Source of the DNA: Mesorhabditis belari
Taxonomy: Eukaryota > Nematoda > Chromadorea > Rhabditida > Rhabditidae
NCBI GenBank assembly: GCA_958450365.1
Contig: CAUEEP010000741.1
Span: forward strand, 1,682,001-1,746,000
Direction: 5' to 3'
DNA length: 64,000 bases
Shown here: piece by piece, positions 44,801 through 56,800 of the stretch
Layout of the letters: every line of letters begins with the position of its first letter
Numbering within the stretch: position 1 is the first letter of the stretch
Position numbers and translations under genes: made by a program
Notes under the pieces: model-generated
Databases searched by the model: none
What the model was told of the DNA's origin: nothing
Seen by the model: the letters and a program-made list of their open reading frames with translations, nothing else

Positions 44801-47800
44801 CAAAGTGAGCGCGAAGAACTCCGGAGCACTCGAAGTGGTCAACGCTGCGACACCCTCGAATGGGTTTTGACCAGTTTGGGAGAGGATTTCGAGGAATTTC
44901 TCGTGCAATTTTCGACTGATTCCTTTAATTCCTTCGTCTAGCCGTTTTAGCTCTTCTTCACACGGGATTCTCTCGAATTTCTCGATGAACCTTTTCGTTA
45001 ACGTCAGTGTGTCGAAAGCGGCCTAAAATTTAGATGCTATGACGTTTGACAGTTCAGAACGTTCTTCAATTTATCATAACTTTTTCATTAGCTTTCAGCT
45101 TTCAGCTAATATTTGAATCAAATTTTTAGACTCTTGCGTAATTTCCGGGTATTTTAAAAGAATCCAGGTACTTTGAAAAAATCCGACTATTTTGAATGGG
45201 TCAACACGCTTTGAAGGCCTATAACTTTGTCCAGAGATAATATTTTTGCTAGCTCTTTATATAATTCTACAGAGGACATTTCAAGCTTTCAAATGATACT
45301 AAATAAAGCTTGATTGGATAATTCAGTCCCATGAAAACCAGGCGACATAACACCCGAGTTACATAAGCCTCATTTGTTCAGAGTTGGCTCTAATTCTCTT
45401 GGACTCGATTATCCAATCAAGCTCTATTTTATACATTTCAGATTTGCAACGATACATTTCAAACTGCATTATTGATATATTAAACAATCAAATGATGCAG
45501 GAAATCCCATAAAAAAGAGATGAACAGTTTGAAGCTTCGGCTCTTGCGTAGTTTCCGGGTATTTTGAACGAGTCGTCACGCTTTGAAGGTCTATAACTTT
45601 GTCCAGAGGCAATATTTTCGCTAACTTCTTATATCATTATACAGAGGACATTTCAAGCTTTCAAATGATACTAAATAAAGCTTGATTGGATAATTCAGTC
45701 CAAGAAGATCAGAGCTAACTCTGAGCAGATGAGACCTTTGCAACTCGGGTGCTGTGTCGCCTGGTTTTCATGGGAATGAAAAATCCAGTCAAGCTCTATT
45801 TAGTATCATTTGAAAGCTTGAAATGTCCTCTGTAGAATTATATAACGGGTTAGCAAAAATGTTATCTCTGGGCAAAGTTATAGACCTTCAAAGCGTAACG
45901 ACCCGTTCAAAATAGTCGGATTTTTCTCAAATATCCGGATTCAAATATCCGAAAATACTCGGAAACTACGCAAGAGTCAATTTTTAGCATATATTTTCTT
46001 TTCAAATCGTTACCTTCAAGTTCAAAGACTCTAGCGCTCCTTGTGCAGTTGAAGAAAGAAAATGCTCATATGGTTTCTCATCCAATGCCCTAAAATTGAA
46101 ATTGTGAAAGTTAAAAGAAAAATTGTAAAACAAAAAGATTACCATAACAGCTATGCGAAATCTCTTTTGTTATGCGATCTTTTCTTGCCACTTTCAAACT
46201 GCTAACAGTTCAAACTGCCACTCTTAGATTTGAATTTCTTTATTTTATGTCTATGATGTCCTTTTCTCCCAGCTAGCAAAGATTTTCCGAGAAATAAGTA
46301 CTTAGGGAGTGGGACAAATGCGTTGATCAATTCATAAAACTGGAGGTGGGACAAATGCGACCTTTTTTTGCGCACCCGGACATTTGCGCACCTTTTTTTC
46401 CGGACTTTGCCCATTAGCGCACCTTTTTTCGCGTTTTAAAAAAGCTCTAAAAGCTAATATTAACCAATTTCTATTCCAAAAGTTGTTTTTCTAGGTAATT
46501 TTAGGGCGTAGAATCGAAATTTTGACATAACAGAGCGTGTGGAAACAAACGGACGGAACCAATTCGAAAGACAAAACGGCTAGATCAAATTACAGACTCA
46601 AATTAGTGTCGATTTTCCTCTTTGTATAACTCCGTCCGTTTGTTTCCACAAGCTCTGATATGCCAAAATTTCGATTCTACGCCCTAAAATTACCTAGAAC
46701 CTAGAAAAACAACTTTTGGAATAGAAATTGGTTAATATTAGCTTTTTAGAGCTTTTTTAAAACGCGAAAAAAGGTGCGCTAATGGGCAAAGTCCGGAAAA
46801 AAAGGTGCGCAAATGTCCGGGTGCGCAAAAAAAAGGTCGCATTTGTCCCACTCCCAGCACTTATATTTCTAACAGCTACCGCTAGACTTTTCGTGTAATG
46901 AATAAAGCTCGCAACTGTATTTCTATTTTCTTTCCCAGGCCCAGAATCGAACCCGGATCGCTCGCGTGGCAGGCCAGCATTCTGCCAGAGTTTTTGACTG
47001 AGTTGTGCATAACGTGAAGCCCACCAGAGTCATATCAAATAAAACTTTCCCCTCACTCACCCAACAAATGTCTCGATCATTTTCTTCTCAGCGATTTGAA
47101 TCAAAAGAAATGGTAGATTGAGGGCCTCTTTCGGTGTAAACAACGCAAAGAGATGAGTATCCGAAAGGCTTTCACTTTGAATCAAATCGATCAAGAGAAG
47201 CATCGTGATATTCACAACATGACTGAAAGACTAGTAGATAGAATTGAAAATTTGTAGATTCACAATTGTAGATTCACTTCACAACTTCACTAGTAGATAC
47301 AATTGATCTAATAAAGTAAAGAAATGAATGGCAAAGAATTTGGGAACGAGGGGGAATCGACCTGCTTACCGGACAGATACTCTACTACTGTGCTACCGGC
47401 GCCTTCTTTGACCAAGAAGAAATAGGAAAGACGAAGAAGAGGAAAGGAAGAAAGGAAGAGAGGAAGAAAGAGAGGAGAAAGAGAGGACGAAAGAGAGGAG
47501 AAAGAGAGGAGAAAGAGAGGAAGAAAGAGAGGAGAAAGCGAGGGAGAAAGAGAGGAAGAAAGAGAGGAGAAAGAGAGGAAGAAAGAGAGGAAGAAAGAAA
47601 GGAAGAAAGAGAGGGAACACAATTAGCTGACAACAAAATTTCCTCACCCATCAGTAGTCGAATTTGTCAGAGTGTTGGTGAAAACGGAGAGCGCTGAGGG
47701 GGTCAACGAGAAGAAAGACAACCAATGCACATAGAGATGAGGCGACAACTTTTGAAGCTTCAGTAATAGATTTAGTGGATCAACTGGCGTGTAATAGCGA

Positions 47801-50800
47801 AGCAAGGCGGAGAATTTCGGCAACTTGTCTGAAATTTCGTTTATGCTGAATTGCTTGTTCTTTTTTTGGGGTTTTCTGTTTAACTACGGATTCAATTTTC
47901 TTTTGGATTTGGATTTGGATTTGGATTTGGATCTGGATTTGGATTTGGATCTGGATTTGGATCTGGATCTGGATTTGGATTCAATTCAATTCAATTCAAT
48001 TCGACAATCTCTTCAGTCTAACGACAACCCAACAATACCTGATCGCAAACAGTAGGCCATCGTTTGTAGAGTAAAAACGATAATCTCTTCAGCATCTTTG
48101 TCTCGTTTTTTCATCTCATCCGTTGCTTTCCAAACAATGTCAAAGATTCCCCTTAACGTTGATTTTCTCAAAAAAAAAATAGATATTATACAAGAATAAG
48201 GAATAAAGGTATAATATTTAAAGCTAATAAAGCTAAAAAAGCTTAACTTTATGAAGTACAATGAGCATTTTCTCACCTAACCAATAACTCGTTTGGATTC
48301 TCAGCTAATTGCTCCATTCTTGAAAGGGTTTTGTCTTCCGACATGAAAGCAATCATTGTGAAAATGAGAGGAAAAGATTTGCCGAGTTTTGTTGAAGAGT
48401 CCAGTGTCTAAACAGTTTATATGTTACGGTTTATATGTTACGTCGGATTTAGACTGGCTCTAGATCAGACGTCCAATCTAGAGCATTCACTCTAAATCTA
48501 ATCGGACGTTTGAGTTAGAGTGATCGGCTTGCTTCTAGGTTGGACTTTGATTTAGAGTGATCGGCTTGCTTCTAGGTTGGACTTTGATTTAGAATGATCG
48601 GCTTGATTCTAGGTTGGACTTTGATTTAGAGTGATCGGCTTGATTCTAGGTTGGACTTTGATTTAGAGTGATCGGCTTGCTTCTAGGTTGGACTTTGATT
48701 TAGAGTGATCGGCTTGCTTCTAGGTTGACTTTGATTTAGAGTGATAGACTTTATCTAGATCGGACTTTGATTTAGAGTAATCGACTTCATCTAGGCCGGA
48801 CTTTGCTTCAGAGTTGCTTGCTTGCTTCTAGATCAAACTTCTAATCTAGAATCAGTCTAGATCTGCCGTAACATATACTATTTTATCAAAAAACCCTCAA
48901 AATCCCTGATTTTTAGAGTTTTGCAAGTAATTCTTGACAAAATTTGACATACCGTATCATAGAGAACCGCTTTGAGGGTTTTAAAGAACGAGTCGATTGG
49001 ACGAAAAGTTTGTGGAGCCAAGCAACTAAGAAAGACGATTTGCGCATGACAAGAGGAGAATTTTGCTTTGTTTCGCGATGATTTGATGAACTCTCGATAA
49101 TGAGACCAAGCCTCAAGTGACCATTCTTTCCATCTAAATTCGAGAGGTGAACATAGGAAGGATGGTACCCCAAAAGCCCTTCAAGCAAAGCCAACATATG
49201 GTTTACCTGGACCTTTGTAGTGTAGCATGGTGGAGGCTTCTTAAGTTGCATTTTTTCGAGATTTTATTTGAGATTTATTCGAGATTTATTTGAGAATCAT
49301 TCGATAAGCACTTGAGCTTTAAAGCATTCAGCTTAATTTGTGTAGAACGTTTGAGAGCATTCTTAAACTACAACTGTATACAACTACTACCTAAACTTAA
49401 ACTATCTGAATTCACACTTACTACTACTTTACTACAGAAGGTTCAATATCAATTATCAATTCAATATCAAATCTAGAAATCTAGAAATCTAGAAATCTAG
49501 GAATCTAGGAATCTAGGAATCCAGGAATCTAGGAATCTAGAAATCTAGAAATCTAGGAATCTAGGAATCTAGAAATCTAGGAATCTAGGAATCTAGAGAT
49601 CTAGGAATCTAGAGATCTAGAAACTAGGAATCTAGGAATTTAGAGATCTAGAAATCTAGGAATCTAGAAATCTAGAGATCTAGGAATCTAGGAATATAGG
49701 AATCTAGAGATCTAGGAATCTAGGAATCTAGGAATCTAGAAAGTCGAGTTTTTCCCTACTCCTATTCAGTGCTTTCTTGACGACTTTTGTTTCATAAACC
49801 AATTTTGAGAGAGCTAAACGAGCTGCGAGCTAAAAATTGCCCATAAATATTGAACATAGATCAATTACATGAACAATCCCAATGATAAGCTAACCTTTGC
49901 TCATCTTTTCCTTTCCACCAACCTCTGCTCTTCTTTCCTCGAGTGATGCAAGAAGATTGTCCAAATCGATGCCGTCGCCTCCAAATCCCATTCGATTATC
50001 TGATCGACTTTCGAAAGCCATAATTTCACAATTCATCCCCCGGTTTTCTTCTGAACGATCAACCCTCACAAATCACCACATCAAGCGCGGATAGGGCTAA
50101 AAGAAAACTTTTTAAACAACACTTTCTTGTTTTTGATTCTTCTTAGACACTATAAACATTTAGATATTATATTTTTCAATTTCAAAAAGCAAAAAGCAAA
50201 GCATCCAAAACTCTGACCATGTTTCACATTGTTCTCCGTGATTTTCTCTATCATTGACCCCAAAATCCCCTCCAAACGGTTCCAATCGATAAAATTCGTC
50301 TTTACCAAGACGATCAAGTAGAGAAAAACCTGGTTTAAATATGCTAAAGATAAACTTTTTTTTAAATGTAAAATACTTGTCTCAACATTGATGTATGTGA
50401 AGACATCATGTCATCGATTTGACTCAGAATTGCCTCGAAAAGTTTCGCTTTCGGATCAGCGAGTGCATACTTGACTCCGTCTCGTGGAAGCTCACACATC
50501 ACCCAAGAATCTGAATCCAATTGCTGCTTGCTGCTTTTGCTGCTTTTGCATTTCCTAACTTGTTCAACACTAATGCCTGGCTGACTAATGCCTGACTGAC
50601 TAATGCAAATTACATTAAAACGATGATCACGGTCGATTCTATCGATTCTATTCTTTTTTTCTAGATAATCATCATAAGAAACAAGAAAACAATAAGAAAG
50701 AACGGTAAGAAAGGACGGTAAGAAAGAAGGGTAAGAAAGAACGGTAAGAAAGAAGGGTAAGAAAGAACGGTAAGAAAGGACGGTAAGAAAGAAGGGTAAG

Positions 50801-53800
50801 AAAGAACAAAAAAAAAAAAAGGAGGAAGTGAAAAGAGGAAGAAGGAAGAGAAGAGGGGTAAGAAAGAACGGTAAGAAAGAACGGTAAGAAAGAAGGGTAA
50901 GAAGAAAGAACGGTAAGAAAGAAGGGTAAGAAACAACGGTAAGGAAAGAAGGGTAAGAAAGAACGGTAAGAAAGAAGGGTAAGAAAGAACGGTAAGAAAG
51001 AAGGTAAAAGAACGGTAAGAAAGAAGGGTAAGAAAGAACGGTAAGAAAGAACGGTAAGAAAGAAGGGTAAGAAAGAACGGTAAAAAACAAAATAAAAAAA
51101 AAGGGTAAAAAACAACTATAAGAATCAAGTTTCTACTTACAAAACGGCTGAAGATTTATAACAGGCTTTAACCGATTCAAACAAGGCAAAAGGTCCTCGT
51201 TTTTCACAAAGCAATGCTGCTGTTTCAGATGATCATGATCAAGATCAAGAATAGATAGAATTGTGAACCAATTCGGGGGGGTTTTGCTTTTTTTTGCTTT
51301 TAGGAATTTAGAATCTCATTATTTTAGACGTATTCTAGACATTTTAGATTTAATAATAGATTTTAGGCAAAAAGATTGCCCCCTGACGGGATTGAACCGT
51401 CGACCTTCTGTTTCCCCGATCTTTTACGAGACAGACGCTCTGCCACTGAGCTAAACGGGCACGCGGACGGCTGTGAAAAGTTGCCTATATGTTGCGGGGT
51501 CGCTCTTGAAATCTGGCCGCTAAAAACAAGGGAAAATTGAGAGCAGAACAGAGATTGATGCGCTTCAATGGAATCGACCATCACAATATCTTGTTCACAG
51601 ATGAAAAGATGAAAAGATCACGGTTGAAGGCCTTCTTAACAAGCAAAATGATCGAGTATGGGACAAATCTCAACCAAATGCCCGCAAAAATATCGAAAGC
51701 TTGAAGAAATCATTGTTAAAAGAGTTATTTGGTCGTCACCGTTGACGCCTTCCCGAAAAAACGCCTACGAGCTTACTCAAATCCTATTTAATTCGAAGCG
51801 GCGGTGGCTGATTCGAATTTAACAGTTGATTTATAATTGTTAATGTACAATAAATGTACAATAAATGTTATTCAGTTAAAAATTTGTCTTTCTTTTGCTC
51901 TTTTCTGCTTTAAAATCAGAATTTTATCTTGTTGCGTGGTGCAATTATCCTAGATAATGCTATCTTATGGTACAATTCTCAAGGATAATGCTAATAACCA
52001 TAGCCATATCCTGTAGAAATGATTTTCAAGGTATGGCTACGGTTATCAGCATTATCCTGGACATTTAATTATCAAAAATTTAATTATCAGCATTATCAAG
52101 AACATTTAATGAGACGGAAAGTGATATTGAATAGATTGTTGTTATCGGAAAATCTGGAATCTGATTCTCTGGGAAAAAAATTCGCACTTAGAATTGGCCA
52201 CCATCATTGTGGGCCCACTCGTCTTTTAAAAAGTTTTCTTACCGCGCATTTGAGAGGAATCGAATTGTAGATTGGATACATATTGATTAAACGATTGATG
52301 AAACCCTCGAAGAGGAGTAGAGCTGAGGTGATCTCCCAATTCGGTGGAACGTGCACTTTGGAGAGGAGATCGGCTCTCAACCAACCCACATGTCTAAAGG
52401 CTTTTTTTCCTTCGTTATGTTAGGCTTCATTTGGAGGTACTCTTACGGTATCAGTGATACAATAATCACCATGACCTATAGTGGTGCTGATTGAGTACCA
52501 TTTAACCATATTACAGTGATAGGCGGGTGGTAGCGATTATCGGCGGGGGCCAATTTTTTGCCCAACTTGCAGCTCATTTTTCAACGCCTTAAACTTGTCA
52601 AATCAGAAAGTTTTAATAAGATTTAGATAGCTTAGAACGTCAGCTTTAAGAAACTATTTGTTTTATCAAAAGTTATTAACAAAAAACTATTTAAAATCGG
52701 GCTGTAAAATGGTTATCGGAGGCGGCGGGGGCCGAACTTTTAGCCAACTTGCCGCTCATTTTTCAACACCTTAAATTTGTCAAATCAGAAAGTTTTAATA
52801 AGATTTAGATAGCTTAGAACGTCAGCTTTAAGAAACTATTTGTTTTATCAAAAGTTACTAACATAAACCTATTTAAAAGTGGGATGCAAGTTGATCAAAA
52901 ACTCGGCCCCCGCCGATAAACGATACCCCCCACCGTTAACTGTAAAGGTCCCAATTTTGCACTTAAACTGCTTAGAACATGTGAAATTTTGTTCATTAAC
53001 ATAATAAAGCCAATCTCAATGTGATTTTGACAAGATCTCTCTCAAAAATCCCATGAGTAGCCGGCGCCCGAGCGAGACTCGGCTCTCAACTTTGAAAGGT
53101 TATATAAAAAAGTTGAAAGCTTGAATTGATTAGATAATCAGCACCGTTCTAGAAGACATACTAAAGATTTATCTCCAGAAAAATCAGAACGATTGATTCA
53201 ATTTTGGTCAATCTAGGCCAATCTAGGCCAATCTAGGCCAATCTAGGTCAATCTAGGCCAATCTAAGCCAATCTAGGCCAATCTAGGCCAATCTAGGCCA
53301 ATCTAGGTCAATCTAGGCCAATCTAGGTCAATCTAGACCAATCTAGGCTCTCTGAAGTGTGGCGCTATAATATTGGACGACCCTGTACTGCAACCGTGAT
53401 ACTTTTGTTTATCCTGTGGCCACTTTTACACACAAAATATCAGTTTTCTTTGTTAATTAATAGAAAATTGGATTCAAATCTAGCCTCACCTTCTGACATA
53501 AACATCGAGAAATTCGGCTCTGTTCAGAAAAGCGGCAAAAAGGGTGAACTCGTTGATCGAGCGAACAAGGTACATGTCAAGTTTATCTGAATTTTAAAAT
53601 ATTGGGTTGTCCAGTTATGAATGCGCGTTTTTTACTATTTTATAAATTTCTCAAGATACCGAAATCAAGAAAAAGGTATCTATTAGTATTATTCGAAAGC
53701 TGAAGATCTCCTCTACATTTTGATAAAAAAGTTTTTTGAATTTGTTCAGCTTTTGGGCAAATTGATGGCACAGAAGAAGAGGTGGCCAAAAAATGGAAGG

Positions 53801-56800
53801 TGGCCTTTGGATCAAGTTTTGGCTCCGCTCAAATTGAGTTAACCGTTTGATGTTTGGCCAATAGATATATCAATATAACTTTTTTTTAAATATAACAATT
53901 TCAGAGCATCTTTACTTTTCGTTTCTTTTCTGGGCGGTTATTTTACACCATAAAACTTGAGGAATAGCTAAGCTGAAATGAATTTTTTCGAAAACGACCT
54001 CTCCCTTTGTGCAATCAATTTGCCCAAAAGCTGAACAAATTCCAAAGCTTTTTATATCAAAATGTAGAGGAGATCCTCAGCTTTCGAATGATATATAACA
54101 CTCATAAACATCTCTTCGATGTCTTGAGAAATTTACAAAATAGTAAAGACGCGCATTCATAACTGGACAACCCAATATTAAGTTTATTTCTTTTTTGGAT
54201 TTACCCGATGGAGGCAATGGATGTTTCATATTCAGTTGCTGAAGAGTTTCCAAATTGATATTTGTCGCATTTTTCCCGAAGATCAATTTGAAGAGTTGAT
54301 GCAAGACTCGAGTACAATGATGGGGATCCAATTCGAAAATGATCTAGACGTAAAAAGTGAAGTATCAGTGAAGTATCAGTGATGAAAGAATGAAATTCCC
54401 CATTTAGATTAATACCTTTAAGTACATACCTTTAAGTACAACAAGATCTCTTCCAATAGCGGGCGAATTGCTTGATATGTGACCATTTCAAGAAGGACAC
54501 AGAGACAATCCAATGCTGAAGATAACAGCTCGATGAAACGGCGATCTTGTTCGAAGCCGATTTTCTCCTAAATGAAAATTTGCATATAAATCTGTAGTCA
54601 GACAAAGATTTGGCTTTACAGTAACTAGAATTAGATCTAGAATAGATTCAGAATTAGATCTAGAATAGATCCAGAATTAGATCTAGAATAGATCTAGAAT
54701 TAGATCTAAAATTAGATCTAGAATAGATCTAGCATAGATCTAGAATTAGATCTAGAATTAGATCTAGAATTAGATCTAGATTAGATCTAGAATCATTAGA
54801 TCTTACCAAAAAGTTTAGATAAGCTCCACGAATTTGTGGGAACATCGTCTTTAGAGAGGGTGACTCGAGGAAAGAGCTCGATTTTGTCGGATGAATACTT
54901 GTTCCAAGCAAGCGAGAGATGTCAGCGATTCTAAAAGCGATTATTATTTGATTTTAAAATCATATAACCTTGCGGAGCTAGCTGTTTTGATATTGCTGAT
55001 TTGAGTGATATTCGGTCGAGAGAGAAGCCCGGTTGACGATTGGTTTTGAAGGGATCGATGCTCGGTGACTAACGAGTAGTAGACATTGAGCACTCTAAAA
55101 AAGGTAAAGGCTTGGTGATAAAACGATAATTGTAAACTGTTGTATCAAGTTGTAAAACGAAAATTGAGTTAATGGGGAAGATTTTCTCTAATAGTAGTGC
55201 ATCCAGTCGAGCCGAGTTGATGCCTATTTTACAGTTCCCCATTCTTCCCAGAAGCTCAACACTTTAATCCCCCACTAGATCTCATCGTCAACTACATTTT
55301 CCGACCCCACATCGATAGGTTCTGATAAGCGGATCTCGAGATCTAGAGGAATTTAGACGACGATCAGGGTGCACTACTATTAGAGAAAATACGGCAATTT
55401 GACAAGGCTGTTCCCAAGACTGAGATGGCCAAATGACATGAGCCATCTACCATTTTACGCAGAATTTTACGCTGATCTTGTTTCGGAAATGAGACCCTTA
55501 GCCGTTACACCACGAGCCCGCGTCTCACGACGGTGAAAGAAGCTTTATAGGCACTGGTTAACAACACAGCAATCTATAAAGTGAATGATTTTTGACCTCT
55601 AATTTGACCAGATTTTCCAGATGCTAGAGTTTGCCAGTTTCCTCCCGTTTTTGAATCATTTTACAAAATCGGATAGCAGCATCGGAATCAGCGTAAAATT
55701 CTGCGCAAAATGGTGCATGGCTTATATCATTGGGCCACCTCAGACTTGTGCTTTTCCTTGTGAGATACAGTCAGATTCTACCACGACTGATTCTAACAAT
55801 ACATTTATTCACAAGCATAATGTGATCAAAGACGATAACGCCTACAACAACCCCTACAACAACGCCTACAACAACGCCTACAACAACATCTACAACAACG
55901 GCTACAACAACGTCTACAACAACGTCTACAACAACGCCTACAACAGCGCCTACAACAACGCCTACAACAGCGCCTACAACAGCGCCTACAACAACGCCTA
56001 CAACAACGCCTACAACTCAACACAATAAACGCCTACGATGTTGGAAAAAAAACCCAATTTTATGTGGGAAAAAGAACAGATTTTCGACCCGGCGGGATCG
56101 AGCCTCTGATCCTCTGATCTGATCGGATTCTGATCGGGAGAGGGGAATTCCTAACCAGTCGGCCATGCTCGTATAATAATTGCCAAATTGCAATAAGGTC
56201 AAATTGCCAAGCCAGCGAGGCTATACTCATTTGGAATGGCTGACCTTGACCCTAAAAATTTTGTAGGCCATGGGGTCAAGCCAAGTTTGATCTGGGGTCA
56301 AGCCAAGCTTGGTCAAGCTTGGTCAAGCCAAGCTTGGTCAAGCTTGGTGAAGCCAAGCTTGGTCAAGCTTGGCCAAGCCAAGTCTGATCTGGCTTCGAGA
56401 ACCAGTCCTAGATAATACCAAAACTCGAATTTTCAAACTTCTATACCTCAATGGCAGCAAAACGAGTCTCTCCGTTAGAAGTGAGTCCAATTGCTTTGGC
56501 AAAGATTTTCGATCGGGAATCATCTGCTCATGAACAACGCGCATCAGTTGGCCCTCCATTTGACCTGTGAATGTTGAATTTTGAGTTCTTCGAGCCAAAG
56601 ATTTCAAATGTTCAATTTTAAACTAGGGTAAGACTAGTTGAAAAACTAGGTGAAAACTCAATATAACAAACCAGCAAACAAATTCGACACCACCGCGAAA
56701 GTTTTGATGAGCGTTTGTGAAGAACCGGCACTCAACTCGCCCATCTCAACAACGAGTGACAAAAGACCGACGGCTCCGGATTGACCCTGAAAGTGATATT

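Noticed and set aside
50661..51128. Leu/Ser/Phe/Tyr-rich multi-frame ORFs that look like membrane proteins
   Set aside because: Translation of a 13-bp purine repeat; only 50510-50377 downstream is a real exon.
55621..56028. Plus-strand ORF ending in an Asn/Tyr/Ala repeat
   Set aside because: The repeat period of 12 keeps it open; no intron signals, no signal peptide and no gene context on plus.
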